A stretch of 36,777 bases of DNA, from contig JBCDBL010000024.1 of assembly GCA_039183635.1 (NCBI GenBank), positions 1-36,777 of the forward strand. The letters are read 5' to 3'. Numbering within the stretch: the stretch's first letter is position 1; every line of letters begins with the position of its first letter. Source of the stretch: JBCDBL01 sp039183635. Lineage in GTDB: Bacteria; Pseudomonadota; Alphaproteobacteria; Caulobacterales; Parvularculaceae. Made by a program: the position numbers and the translations under genes. The notes under the pieces were generated by a model. It was not told the DNA's origin, made no database searches, and worked only from the letters and a program-made list of their open reading frames with translations. Below are positions 24,354 through 33,277 of the stretch, one piece after another.

Positions 24354-25685
24354 TCATTCGGCCGGCGCAATCAGCGCCGCCTTCACAAGCTTTGCTGAGA
24401 TTTCGGAAAAACTCTCATTTTGTTCGCCTGGGCGCGCGCAGCTGGCGAAGCATTGAATCATGCCGATGAAAAACAGATCGTTTTTCGGGTCGACCCAGAA
24501 CCAAGTGCCGGCCGCGCCGCCCCAAAAGGCGGCCCCCTCGCCAAGAGCCGAGCCCTGAAGTTCCGGCTCGACGATGACGCCCCAACCGAGTCCGAAGCCG
24601 ATGCCGTTCAAACCGTCGATCCCGGGCATGCTGATATACATGTCTTCTGCAAGATGGTTGGCGAGCATCAGATCGACCGTTTCAGGTTTCAGGATTTGAA
24701 CGCCGTCAAGGGCGCCGCGGTTCAGCACCATCTGCGCAAAGCGTGCATAGTCCGACGTGGTTGAGACAAGGCCTCCGCCGCCGCTTTCAAGAGCGGGCTG
24801 CTTGGTGAAGTCGGGAATGTCGGGCGCGTCCGGCGGGATGGGAGAGATCTGCATGCTTTCTGGGTCGACGTAATAAAGCTGCGCCAGGCGATCGAGACTG
24901 TCCGGTTTTGCATAAAACCCTGTATCGACCATCTCCAGAGGTTCGAAGAGACGTTCCTGCAAAAACGTTCCAAGAGTCTGACCTGTGATTTGTTCGATAA
25001 TGTGCCCCTGGATGTCGACACCTATGCTGTAAGCCCATTGCTCTCCCGGCTGAAACAGCAGTGGTATGTCGTCGATCCTGTCGATGAGATCCGGCAGGCT
25101 TGTCGCCTCGCTTAAACGGCTGTCCCGAAAAGCCGTCTCAACCGGATTGCCGCCGAATAGTCCATATCCGAAACCGGCAGTGTGGGTCATCAGCTCACGC
25201 ATCGTCGGCGACCGTTCCGCATTCTCAAGAATCATTGCGCCGTCGCCATCGACCGCCGCCATGACCTTTAGGTTGTCGAGTTCGGGTACGTACTTCGTAA
25301 TCGGGTCGTCTAGGGACCATGCGCCTTCCTCATAGAGGATCATCATAGCAAGGCCGATGACTGGTTTCGTCATTGAATAAATGCGGAAGACCGTATCTTT
25401 CGTCATCGGGTCATGCGAGGCTATATCGTCATAGCCGTACGCGTCGAAGGCTGCGACCTGTCCCTGTCGCGCCAGCAAAGTCACCATGCCCGCGACACGG
25501 CCCGACTCCACCTCTTGCGCCATGCCTGCGTGCAGCGCGTCCAGCCCTTCTACGGAAAATCCGAGACGTTCCGGCGCTTCTACAGGTTCGATGGAAAACT
25601 CGGCGGGCGTTTCCGGCGCACAGGCGGCCGCAGCGAGCGTTGCGACGGCGACAAAACAATAGGCGATGAGAGATTTTCTGCGCAT
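24354..25685 (-). CDS. Beta-lactamase-fold serine hydrolase lipoprotein
   Basis: The 443-residue protein has a lipoprotein signal (lipobox LAAAAC, Cys22) and the class C beta-lactamase/esterase layout: SMTK (Ser104, Lys107) as the SxxK box and WAYSI (Tyr219) as the second motif. The WGGAAGTW segment near 390 stands in the place of the KTG box. Such enzymes are mostly esterases or peptidases rather than true beta-lactamases; the Tyr-Ser-x motif fits the EstB-like group. It would act in the periplasm, anchored to a membrane. Next to an acyl-CoA dehydrogenase, a role in releasing an acid for catabolism is possible but unproven. Confidence 0.88.
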   Translation of the reverse strand: MRRKSLIAYCFVAVATLAAAACAPETPAEFSIEPVEAPERLGFSVEGLDALHAGMAQEVESGRVAGMVTLLARQGQVAAFDAYGYDDIASHDPMTKDTVFRIYSMTKPVIGLAMMILYEEGAWSLDDPITKYVPELDNLKVMAAVDGDGAMILENAERSPTMRELMTHTAGFGYGLFGGNPVETAFRDSRLSEATSLPDLIDRIDDIPLLFQPGEQWAYSIGVDIQGHIIEQITGQTLGTFLQERLFEPLEMVDTGFYAKPDSLDRLAQLYYVDPESMQISPIPPDAPDIPDFTKQPALESGGGGLVSTTSDYARFAQMVLNRGALDGVQILKPETVDLMLANHLAEDMYISMPGIDGLNGIGFGLGWGVIVEPELQGSALGEGAAFWGGAAGTWFWVDPKNDLFFIGMIQCFASCARPGEQNESFSEISAKLVKAALIAPAE

Positions 25686-25838
25686 GCGTCCCCTCTTATC
25701 TGGTGCGAGACGTCGACGTCAGGCGGCTTTGACGTAGACATTGTTATGCAGGTAAAATAATATACTATCGGGTAAAAGCTTCCACAAGCCAAGCGTTGCA
25801 ATCGGCGCGGCGTGCATTTAATCGATGTGAAAGAAAAT

Positions 25839-26984
25839 ATGTCGGATTACTATTCATCCTGGCGCAACGAGGAACTTGATCTTTTTCGGGAGTCCGTGCG
25901 GCGTTTTATCGAAAAAGAGATCACGCCTAATGAAGAACGCTGGCGCGCGCAAAAGCATGTCGAGAAGGCGTTCTGGCTGAAAGCCGGCGAGGCGGGTTTT
26001 TTGTGTACGGATATTTCCGAAAAATATGGCTGCGTCGGCGCCGATTTTCGCTATGAGGTCGTGTTGTCGGAAGAACTCGCCAAGGCCAACAGCAGCTCTT
26101 GGGGGCGTGCGGTTCACAGCATACTGGCGAACTATATCGCCCGTCACGGTACGGAAGACCAAAAGCGGCGTTACCTGCCGAAGATGGCGCGCGGCGAAAT
26201 AATCGGCGCGCTTGCAATGACGGAGCCTGGGGCGGGATCGGACCTTCAATCAATACAAACAAAAGCGATAAAAGATGGCGACGATTACGTCATAGACGGA
26301 AGCAAGACCTTCATAACAAACGGTTATAGCGCCGATCTCGTCGGGCTTGCATGCAAAACCGATCCGTCAGAGCGCGCCCGGGGCATATCTCTCCTTCTGG
26401 TGGAGACGAAAGACTTAGAGGGCTTTTCCGTAGGCAAATTACTCGACAAAATGGGTATGAAAGGGCAAGAGGCCGCAGAGCTTTTTTTTGACGGCGTGCG
26501 CGTGAAGCAAACGCAGCTTCTCGGCGAGGAAGAGGGACAAGGTTTTTATCAGCTCATGGCCGATTTGCCCTATGAGCGCACCATGATCATGGTGCGCGCT
26601 CAGGCGGCGATCGAAGCGGCATTGGATATGACGATTGCGCATTGTAAGGAGCGTCAGCTTTTCTCAAAAAAACTGATTGAATTACAAAATACGCGCTACA
26701 AGCTTGCCGAGGCGAAAACGATTGCGACCGTCGGCCGCGTCTTCATCGATCATTGCATCGACAAGCTTTATAAGGGCGAACTCGATGCCATCACGGCGGC
26801 GATAGGCAAGCTTTGGCTCGCCAATATGCAAAACGACGTGGTCGCCGAATGCCTCCAGCTTTTCGGAGGTTATGGATATATTATGGAATATCCGATCGCG
26901 CACGCCTATGTCGATGCGCGTGTACAAACGATTTACGGAGGATCGAACGAAGTGATGAAAGAGATTATCGCCCGCAGCTTGTAA
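25839..26984 (+). CDS. Acyl-CoA dehydrogenase
   Basis: Starting at ATG 25839 (MSDYYSSW, the usual opening for this subgroup) the product has 381 residues; an upstream GTG at 25812 is less likely. Family motifs are MTEPGAGSD (127-135) for FAD, then FITNGYSADL, and an arginine-bearing ERQLFSKK region. The usual YEG catalytic site reads YGGSNE, so the base is probably Glu246 in LPYERTM, as in long-chain and isovaleryl-CoA dehydrogenases. It forms a 2-enoyl-CoA with FAD as cofactor. Divergent from the serine hydrolase; probably supplies enoyl-CoA to the downstream hydratase operon. Confidence 0.93.
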   Translation: MSDYYSSWRNEELDLFRESVRRFIEKEITPNEERWRAQKHVEKAFWLKAGEAGFLCTDISEKYGCVGADFRYEVVLSEELAKANSSSWGRAVHSILANYIARHGTEDQKRRYLPKMARGEIIGALAMTEPGAGSDLQSIQTKAIKDGDDYVIDGSKTFITNGYSADLVGLACKTDPSERARGISLLLVETKDLEGFSVGKLLDKMGMKGQEAAELFFDGVRVKQTQLLGEEEGQGFYQLMADLPYERTMIMVRAQAAIEAALDMTIAHCKERQLFSKKLIELQNTRYKLAEAKTIATVGRVFIDHCIDKLYKGELDAITAAIGKLWLANMQNDVVAECLQLFGGYGYIMEYPIAHAYVDARVQTIYGGSNEVMKEIIARSL

Positions 26985-27019
26985 TGCGAACAGACATATA
27001 AATTCGGTTCGCACGCGGC

Positions 27020-27556
27020 TTGATAAGGGGGAGGGCGGCGTTAAAGGCGCCGCAGATCGCGATCTGGACCGCCTTGTCTTTGGCCCTCGGCGTTTTCATT
27101 TTTCCTTTGCAAGGCGTATTGATTGAGCGGAACCCTGTATTTGCCGCGTTCGTTGAAAAAGAGGACGCATCTGCGCTGTCCTTGCCGCCTGTCGTTGGCA
27201 TTCTGGTCGCCGGCGCAGTGGAGGAGACAGCGTTCCGATGGGGGCAGAGGCCTGGCGGCCTGGATTTTCTTTATATTTTCGCCGCGCGGACTTGCGATCG
27301 TCATGGCGATCTGGGTATCGGCCAGTTTGTATGCGGTTAAGCAATTTCAGTTTATTACGGCGTTGGCTGAAAATCCTCCTTTCCTATTTTTCGTCTTTAC
27401 AAGGGCGCCAACTTCTTTATCAGCGTTATAGCGGGATTTGCGCTTTGGCGCGCTTGTCTTGAAGCGGCGATGTTGGCGCATTGCGGATTTCTGGTTGGAA
27501 TGATCGCGGCGGGGGTTTTTTCTAAGTCACAGGATTTGAAAGAAAGTGGAATGTGA
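27020..27556 (+). pseudogene. Frameshifted CPBP-family intramembrane protease (gap 26985-27567)
   Basis: Three frames in series give a recognisable membrane protein: first VVGILVAGAVEETAFRW, holding the EExxxR motif of CPBP proteases; then, after a shift near 27250, FIFSPRGLAIVMAIWVSASL; then, after a shift near 27400, NFFISVIAGFALWRACLEAA and MLAHCGFLVGMIAAG, which has the His of the last motif. The stop is TGA 27554-27556. Each frame alone is short and broken, so the gene is inactive unless these are sequencing errors. The next gene starts 11 bases later. Confidence 0.78.
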
Positions 27557-27567
27557 GGGGGAAGCGA

Positions 27568-28416
27568 ATGGCGCTTGAGACGGTGGCGAGCGGTTTTGCG
27601 TTCGTGGAGGGGCCGCGTTGGCGAAACGGGGCTTTATGGTTATCCGACATGCATGATCACAAAGTGCTGCGCGTCGTTCCCGGCGACGAACCGGAGCTGG
27701 TGTGCCATGTCCCAGGCCAACCGTCCGGGCTCGGCTGGCTCCCTGACGGCGATTTATTGGTCGTTTCGATGCTGGATCGCACCGTCATGCGGCGAACAAA
27801 AACAGGAGAACTTGTTCTGCATGCCAATTTGTCGGGCCTTATCGATAAGCGAGCGAACGATATGGTCGTGAACGGCGAAGGCGTTGCTTATGTCGGGAAT
27901 TTTGGTTTCGATTTGGATGAAGAGGAAGCGCGTGTCCCGACTGTTTTGGTCTGCGTCGACCCGGACGGCCGTGCGCGCAAGGCCGCAGACGGCCTTGTCT
28001 TTCCGAACGGGATGGCGATTACGCCTGGTGGCGGGACGCTGATTGTCGCCGAAACCTTCGCGGGACGTTTGGCCGCGTTCGACATTGACGCCGATGGTGC
28101 TCTGTCGAACCATCGTATTTGGGCGGCGTTGCCCGAAGGCGTCTGTCCCGACGGGATCGCGCTGGACGAGGCGGGGGGCGTTTGGGTGGCTTCTCCCTTA
28201 ACGGCGGCGTGCTTGCGGGTTACGGAAGGAGGGGGCGTTACCAATATAATCGATGTTGGCCGCAAAGCCGCTATTGCTTGCGCGCTTGGTGGTGAGGATC
28301 GTCGAACACTTTTCATCAGCACCGCCGAGACGGTCGATCCTGACCTGTGCCGACAAAAACGTAGCGCTGCTATCGTAGCTGCAAAAGTAGAGATCCCTGG
28401 GGTAGGAGCGCCATAG
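27568..28416 (+). CDS. SMP-30/gluconolactonase-family lactonase
   Basis: ATG 27568 follows GAGGGGGAAG. The 282-residue protein has the six-bladed propeller pattern of the SMP-30/LRE family, with the metal ligands visible: Glu14 in FVEGPRW, Asn in KRANDMVV (about 97), Asn in FPNGMAI (about 146) and Asp in CPDGIALD (about 196). Members hydrolyse sugar lactones or other lactones using a divalent metal. The substrate here is unknown; placement inside a fatty or terpenoid acid region allows a catabolic lactone, but this is inference. The last 15 residues are unusual and may be read-through. Confidence 0.87.
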   Translation: MALETVASGFAFVEGPRWRNGALWLSDMHDHKVLRVVPGDEPELVCHVPGQPSGLGWLPDGDLLVVSMLDRTVMRRTKTGELVLHANLSGLIDKRANDMVVNGEGVAYVGNFGFDLDEEEARVPTVLVCVDPDGRARKAADGLVFPNGMAITPGGGTLIVAETFAGRLAAFDIDADGALSNHRIWAALPEGVCPDGIALDEAGGVWVASPLTAACLRVTEGGGVTNIIDVGRKAAIACALGGEDRRTLFISTAETVDPDLCRQKRSAAIVAAKVEIPGVGAP

Positions 28417-28450
28417 TTAACTCTTATAGACGGAATCGCGCAGTGTTAAT

Positions 28451-28672
28451 TCATGACACCCAGCCGCCTGTGAAGCCGACGGCTTGGCCGTAGAAGAAGC
28501 AGCTTTCCTCGGAGGCAAAAACAAGGCGAGCGCCGCTTGCTTCCCAGGCTCAGCCAGCCTTTGCGCCGGTGCGTTTTATGACGACTTCGCGAATACGGGG
28601 AATCTCCATCGCATTTTCAGGAAAGCCGTCGACCGTATAGTTTTGTGCAATCGCATTAACGTATACGTTGTA
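28451..28672 (-). pseudogene. Decayed SDR fragment, cut by a repeat (gap 28417-28782)
   Basis: On the minus strand the frames read YNVYVNAIAQNYT, later RLAEPGKQAALALFL and ASEESCFFYGQAVGFTGGW before a stop at 28451. These match the C-terminal third of a short-chain dehydrogenase, including the GWVS end, with two compensating frame breaks and an in-frame TGA. The upstream end runs straight into the hairpin/repeat unit at 28678, which seems to have replaced or split the rest. Confidence 0.75.
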
Positions 28673-28677
28673 TTTAG

Positions 28678-28720
28678 AGCGTGTAGCGCAAAACCGGTAT
28701 CCGCTTTTGCGCTACACGCT
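28678..28720. terminator. 16-bp perfect hairpin below the MaoC operon
   Basis: AGCGTGTAGCGCAAAA (28678-28693) pairs fully with TTTTGCGCTACACGCT (28705-28720) around an 11-base loop. It lies past the last gene of the minus-strand operon and may end its transcript. The loop and right arm are shared with copy E near 8240. Confidence 0.6.
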
Positions 28721-28785
28721 TTAAATCTTTGTTTTTTCGCATTTCCGGACGGCCAACCGTACGCACTTGGCCTGCAAAGGCTTTA
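28720..28785 (-). repeat. Partial copy of the 103-bp repeat (copy D)
   Basis: Read on the minus strand it contains TAAAGCC, CAGGCCAAG, CGGTTGGCCGTCCGG and AAATGCGAAAAAACAAAGA, then breaks off into the hairpin where the other copies continue. Its first TAA is the stop codon of the MaoC gene. About two thirds of the full unit. Confidence 0.85.
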
Positions 28786-29646
28786 GTTTGTCAAACGACA
28801 AAGCCCGTTGTTGATCACAACCGCGTCACGGTCCTTGGAGCGGGCGCGAAAAGAAACGGTTTTCCCGTCGCGCCAGATGTCTATGGCCAAAGCCTCTCCT
28901 GGAAAAACCGGCGCCGAAAAACGGACGTCAAATTGTTTGATCCGTTCCGGCTTATAGTCGCAAACCGTTTTCAAGACCGCATGACAGCATATGCCATATG
29001 TACACAGACCATGTAAGATAGGCCGTTCAAAGCCAGCGGCGCGCGCCGCGTCCGGATCGGCGTGCAAGATGTTGCGATCGCCGAGCAGGCGGTAAAACAA
29101 AGGCTGACTCGGGGTCGTTTGCGCGTCGTAAGAAAAATCTGGGGTGCGATCGGGGAGGATGTGGGGTTTTGGCGTCTCTCCGCTATCGCCTGTTTCGGTG
29201 CTGAAGCCGCCGTCGCTGCGGGCGAAGTGCGTTGTCTCGAGCGTGCACAGCGGTTCATCTGACTGCGCCAGCCGAATATTGATTTCAGAAACGACGAGCG
29301 CCCCTTTGCCGACGCCCTTGTCGTAAAGCCCTTTTGTGCGTGTATTGACGAGAAGGTCGGCCGCAACAGGCAGCGCCTTATGGATCGTGAGCCGCTGTTC
29401 TCCATGCAGAACTTTCGCATAGTCGACGCCCAGGGTTTTAACATCGCGGGCGCCCCAGGCGATGACGGTCGCCAGCGTCGGCATTGCACGCAAGTTTTTC
29501 TCGTAAACGAAATCAAGCTCGTCGGCATTCAAAGGGTCGCAGCCCATGCCGACGGACAATGCGTATAACATCGTTTTGGCGTCGTCATAGGCGTATTTAA
29601 GATTTTCATCTTTGGCGGCCATCGCCGCATTAAAATCGAGCGCCAC
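28783..29646 (-). CDS. MaoC-type enoyl-CoA hydratase 2
   Basis: The 287-residue protein is a double hot-dog hydratase 2: the N-terminal half is the non-catalytic-looking repeat, and the C-terminal half has the signature LLGDRNILHADPDAARAAGF with active-site Asp and His, followed by PILHGLCTYG. It adds water to a 2-enoyl-CoA, giving a (3R)-hydroxyacyl-CoA, to match the SDR upstream. The start is GTG 29646, three bases after the SDR stop. Last gene of the operon; its stop codon is formed by repeat copy D. Confidence 0.9.
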   Translation of the reverse strand: MALDFNAAMAAKDENLKYAYDDAKTMLYALSVGMGCDPLNADELDFVYEKNLRAMPTLATVIAWGARDVKTLGVDYAKVLHGEQRLTIHKALPVAADLLVNTRTKGLYDKGVGKGALVVSEINIRLAQSDEPLCTLETTHFARSDGGFSTETGDSGETPKPHILPDRTPDFSYDAQTTPSQPLFYRLLGDRNILHADPDAARAAGFERPILHGLCTYGICCHAVLKTVCDYKPERIKQFDVRFSAPVFPGEALAIDIWRDGKTVSFRARSKDRDAVVINNGLCRLTN

Positions 29647-29649
29647 GAC

Positions 29650-30567
29650 TTAAACCGGCTCACCGGGAAACGATTTGGCCGACGGCTCAAGATCGTAAAA
29701 CCAGTTTTCAAGCGCCGGTATCGCATTGTCGACGATCTGCTCCGTCGTCCAGCCGTCTCCGCGGGCGATAGAGCGCATCGGCCGCGGTTGACTCATCAGG
29801 AAAATTTCATTGCCACGTATACTGAAAAGTTGACCTGAAACATGCGATGACTTATCGGCGCACAGCGCGATGCAGAATTTCGCAACCTGTTCTGCGCGCA
29901 TGCCGGTTTTGAACCGTTCAACGCGCTGGCGCGATTCTTCGTCTTTGACGGGGATTGTCGCAACCAATCGTGTCCAGGCGAAGGGGGCGATGGCGTTTGA
30001 CCGCACTTTTTTGCGCGCGCCTTCCATGGCGAGTATTCTGGATAGTCCGACGACGCCCATTTTCGCCGCCGCATAATTCGACTGTCCGAAGTTTCCGATC
30101 AATCCTCCGGTCGAAGTGAAAAAGACGTAATTGCCGTCTTCCTGTTTTCTAAAGTGGTCGATAGAAGCTTTGGCGACGTTGTATGCGCCGCGCAAATGTA
30201 CGTCGACGACGTCAAAAAAGTCCTCCTCGGATGTTTTGTGGAACATGCCGTCCCGCAAGATGCCGGCGGGGTTCATGATTGCATGAAGCCCGCCAAATTC
30301 GTCAAGGCATTGTTCGACCATCTGTTTGACGGCGGAAAGGTCCGTAACGCTCGAATAATTGGCGATCGCTTCGCCGCCGTTTTTGCGGATGATGTCGACC
30401 ACTTCTGCTGCCGGTGCGTTAGAGCCTTCGTCGCGGCCGTCGCCTCTGCCGCCAAGGTCATTGACGAGGACTTTCGCACCGAGCGCTGCGGCCTCTATCG
30501 CGCAATCGCGGCCAATGCCGTTGCCCGCACCGGTGATCATAATGACTTTGCCGTCCAAAAGGCCCAT
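29650..30567 (-). CDS. SDR of the multifunctional enzyme 2 type, (3R)-hydroxyacyl-CoA dehydrogenase
   Basis: The start is ATG 30567 (MGLLDGKVIMITGAGNGIG) with GGGAG nine bases upstream. The 305-residue protein has TGAGNGIG for cofactor, NDLGGRGDG after the second strand (typical of the dehydrogenase domain of peroxisomal MFE-2), and Ser/Tyr/Lys in FTSTGG and NYAAAKMG. The NPAG motif replaces the usual NNAG. MFE-2 proteins oxidise (3R)-hydroxyacyl-CoA, and the neighbouring MaoC gene encodes the matching hydratase, so the pair looks like an MFE-2 split into two genes. C-terminal to the Rossmann fold there is an extra 50 residues. Confidence 0.88.
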   Translation of the reverse strand: MGLLDGKVIMITGAGNGIGRDCAIEAAALGAKVLVNDLGGRGDGRDEGSNAPAAEVVDIIRKNGGEAIANYSSVTDLSAVKQMVEQCLDEFGGLHAIMNPAGILRDGMFHKTSEEDFFDVVDVHLRGAYNVAKASIDHFRKQEDGNYVFFTSTGGLIGNFGQSNYAAAKMGVVGLSRILAMEGARKKVRSNAIAPFAWTRLVATIPVKDEESRQRVERFKTGMRAEQVAKFCIALCADKSSHVSGQLFSIRGNEIFLMSQPRPMRSIARGDGWTTEQIVDNAIPALENWFYDLEPSAKSFPGEPV

Positions 30568-30592
30568 GTTTTTTACTCCCGTTTTTTGTCGG

Positions 30593-31795
30593 CTATCCAC
30601 CGTGCAAGCCGATAACGTTTACGCTGCAGATGTTCATAGACGGTTCGCCGCCCAAATTATGGGTGAGGCCGATGCTAGGGCTTTGCAATTGTCGATCGCC
30701 GGCGCGGCCGAGCAACTGCAGATAGATTTCATAAAGCATGCGCAGGCCGCTCGCGCCAATAGGGTGGCCGAAGCATTTAAGGCCGCCGTCGATCTGACAA
30801 GGGTTCGTTCCGTCTGCGTCATAGCGACCGTCGAGCACGTCGCCGACTGCGCCGCCTTGCGGGGAGATATAAAGGTCTTCCATCGTGACAAGCTCAGTCA
30901 CGGAGAAACAGTCATGCACTTCCATAACGTTGATTTGTTTCGCAGGCTCCGTGACGCCGGCTTCCGCGTAGGCTTTTTTCGCTGCAATGCGCGTTGTGTG
31001 GAAATAGCTTCCGTCCCAGCCGTTGCTTTGCGATTCAAATCCGTTGGACACGCTGAGCTGCATCGCCTTGATCGCCACCAGATCTGTTTTGCCGAGCGAT
31101 TTGGCGATCTCCGGCGTTGTCACGATCGCCGCGGCGGAGCCGTCGGAAACGCCGCAACAGTCGTAAAGGCCGAGCGGTTCGGCGATCATGCCGGCGTTCA
31201 GAACCTGATCCATGGTGATTTCGCGGCGTAAATGCGCCTTGGGGTTTTTGGCGCCGTTGGCGTGGCTTTTCACCGACACGTGGGCGATCGCGCGCTTCAG
31301 ATCGCTTAGGTCAACGCCGTGTTTGGAGCAATAGGCGCTGGCGAGTTGCGCGAAATTGCCGGCGTTCGACCCGCTCGGCGCCCACATCGGCGCAAGGCCG
31401 CCGGGATAGCGCGGCGGCAATCCGCCATATCCGACATCCTTCAGTTTTTCAACGCCGATCGCGAGCGCGATGTCGGCGGCGCCAGAGGCGACCGCGTATG
31501 TCGCCCCGCGCAACGCTTCAGAGCCGCCGGCGCAGAAATTCTCAACCCGGGTGACGGCGATATTGGGCAGACGCAATGCAACGGACAAAGGCGCGCCGCC
31601 TTTGCCCATGCCGACCATATCGTCATGATGGCCGAACCAAGCGGCGTCGATGTCCTTCTTCTCGATGCCCGCGTCTTCTATCGCTTCTGTAAAGCTCTCC
31701 ACAAGGAGGTCTTCGGCGCTGCAATCCCAGCGCTCGCCGAAACGTGAACAGCCTGCGCCCAAAATGACGACTTTGTCTTTAATGCCTGTGGCCAT
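30593..31795 (-). CDS. Thiolase, SCP2/acetyl-CoA acetyltransferase type
   Basis: The 400-residue protein has the nucleophile Cys88 in ENFCAGGSEA, HDCFSVTE near 295-302 and CFGHPIGASG near 344-353 (the His and Gly loop). The HDCF form is that of SCP2-like thiolases and lipid-transfer thiolases, some of which act as aldolases on steroid side-chain CoA esters. In this operon it would cleave a 3-ketoacyl-CoA. It sits six bases after the KASIII-like gene, and the two probably form a complex. The substrate is unknown. Confidence 0.9.
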   Translation of the reverse strand: MATGIKDKVVILGAGCSRFGERWDCSAEDLLVESFTEAIEDAGIEKKDIDAAWFGHHDDMVGMGKGGAPLSVALRLPNIAVTRVENFCAGGSEALRGATYAVASGAADIALAIGVEKLKDVGYGGLPPRYPGGLAPMWAPSGSNAGNFAQLASAYCSKHGVDLSDLKRAIAHVSVKSHANGAKNPKAHLRREITMDQVLNAGMIAEPLGLYDCCGVSDGSAAAIVTTPEIAKSLGKTDLVAIKAMQLSVSNGFESQSNGWDGSYFHTTRIAAKKAYAEAGVTEPAKQINVMEVHDCFSVTELVTMEDLYISPQGGAVGDVLDGRYDADGTNPCQIDGGLKCFGHPIGASGLRMLYEIYLQLLGRAGDRQLQSPSIGLTHNLGGEPSMNICSVNVIGLHGG

Positions 31796-31801
31796 GATCG
31801 T

Positions 31802-33277
31802 TCATCTCACGGGTGGGGATAGCGGCGTCGCTTTCCAGAAGTAGCGGGTGTAATCCCTCGGCGCGTCGACCTCTTTGATGCGGAAGACCATGCGCATCGC
31901 CATACCGGTTTTGACGTCGACGTTGAGCATGTCGGTAAAGTCCATCATCAGCCGGCCGCCTTCGGGAAACGTGATCATGCCGTAATAATTCGGCGGATCG
32001 GGGCTGAGGGCCGTCCTGTCGGCCGACCAGGACAAGATTTCGCCGTGCTTTTCCGAAAGCTTGTAGGGCTCGAGCGCGTCGATTTCATGGCCCGCCTCGC
32101 TGAGCGCAATGCGGCTCGCCGGGAACTGCACTTCGCCGGTTTCCTTATGCCGTCCGCCGATAAAACCCAACAGCATGTTGCGGTTGCGGTACAGCGCCGA
32201 AAGCGAGGTGCGAGTGTCTTTTTCCGCTTTCGGCCCTTTTTCCCAATCGATCAAGCCGCGCATTGTAAGGTAGCGCAGATAGTTCGTTTCCAGAACACCG
32301 TTTTCAATTTGCGCAGAGAATGTCCGTGACGGCTTGAACTGCGCTATGGCGTCCGTCGTCTCGAAGATGAAGGCTTCGCAGCCCTGGCCGAAATCTGCGA
32401 CAAGGATTTTGTCGCCGGGGCTGGCCATTTCCAGCTCTGCTGCAAGCAGCGTTAACGCGTTCGCCGCGCCGAGGTCGCCGCAGTCCAACGCATGGTCGTT
32501 GGCGACGGCGTCGCTTGAAAGGCCTGCCTTGGCCGCCAGTTTCGCCGCCAGCCCTCGAAACGGGCAAGGCAGAATGACTTTGTCAATCTGTTCCGCACTG
32601 AGATTTGCGTCTTTAAGAACAGCGGCGATCGCTTGAGGGACGAATTTTCCATACCCTTCGTCGCGAGCCCAACGCTCTTCCCAGGAATAGTCGTAAGGGG
32701 TGTTGGCGGCGCGAAAGCGGTCAACGAAATCGACTGTCATGATGTGCCGGCCGACAAGGCGGGCGATCACGTTTTCTCCGCCGACTTCGATGCAGGCCGC
32801 TGCGTCGCCGTAGGCGAGTTCCTGCGCGCTGGCGGCGCGCGTTTTGCGGCTTTCCGAAGCGACGACGAGTGCTGCGCCGCCGTTGGGGTTATTCGCGGCG
32901 GCGCTATCAAGGGCTTGCAGAAGGCTTGTGGCGCCTGCGCGCCGGCTGCCGCCTATGTCGCTTGCACGGATGGTTTCGTTTAGTGTCAAAGCTGCGGCGA
33001 CAACGCCGGCGTTCAACCGGTCCATAAAAACGGGCGTCGTCGACGCAAAGTAAATCGCCCCGATGCGAGAGCGATCATCATCCGGACCAAGACAATTTCG
33101 GCACGCTTCGACCGCCATAGTGATCGTGTCTTCATCCCACCCTGCGAGGGTGCGTACGCCTTTGGCCTTTCCTTTCAAGCCGGGCGCGAGCCAGGCGTGG
33201 CCTTCGGCGACGGTCTGTCTGCACATGCGCCGACGGGGCAGATAGGCGCCGTAGCCAGTTATTCCTATTACTGACAT
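31802..33277 (-). CDS. KASIII/HMG-CoA-synthase-like protein with fused OB-fold
   Basis: The 491-residue protein has a thiolase-fold first part (MSVIGITGYGAYLPRRRM at the start, AIYFASTTPVF near 75-85, AYGDAAACIEVGG near 155-167) and an OB-fold (DUF35-like) last part from about 365. Where KASIII and HMG-CoA synthase have the catalytic Cys, this protein reads IGGSRRAGATS, with Ser111. The OB part lacks the CxxC zinc-ribbon cysteines (FIGGRHKETGEVQFPAS). So it may be a non-catalytic or differently acting partner of the adjacent thiolase, as DUF35 proteins are in archaeal HMG-CoA synthase complexes. Its start overlaps the ligase stop by 10 bases. Confidence 0.82.
   Translation of the reverse strand: MSVIGITGYGAYLPRRRMCRQTVAEGHAWLAPGLKGKAKGVRTLAGWDEDTITMAVEACRNCLGPDDDRSRIGAIYFASTTPVFMDRLNAGVVAAALTLNETIRASDIGGSRRAGATSLLQALDSAAANNPNGGAALVVASESRKTRAASAQELAYGDAAACIEVGGENVIARLVGRHIMTVDFVDRFRAANTPYDYSWEERWARDEGYGKFVPQAIAAVLKDANLSAEQIDKVILPCPFRGLAAKLAAKAGLSSDAVANDHALDCGDLGAANALTLLAAELEMASPGDKILVADFGQGCEAFIFETTDAIAQFKPSRTFSAQIENGVLETNYLRYLTMRGLIDWEKGPKAEKDTRTSLSALYRNRNMLLGFIGGRHKETGEVQFPASRIALSEAGHEIDALEPYKLSEKHGEILSWSADRTALSPDPPNYYGMITFPEGGRLMMDFTDMLNVDVKTGMAMRMVFRIKEVDAPRDYTRYFWKATPLSPPVR

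Noticed and set aside
24354..25685. True beta-lactamase (antibiotic resistance)
   Set aside because: The fold matches, but the second motif is YSI rather than YxN and there is no clear KTG; esterase-like enzymes fit better.
28484..28786. 100-residue plus-strand ORF
   Set aside because: Covers SDR pseudogene remains and repeat sequence; no family likeness.
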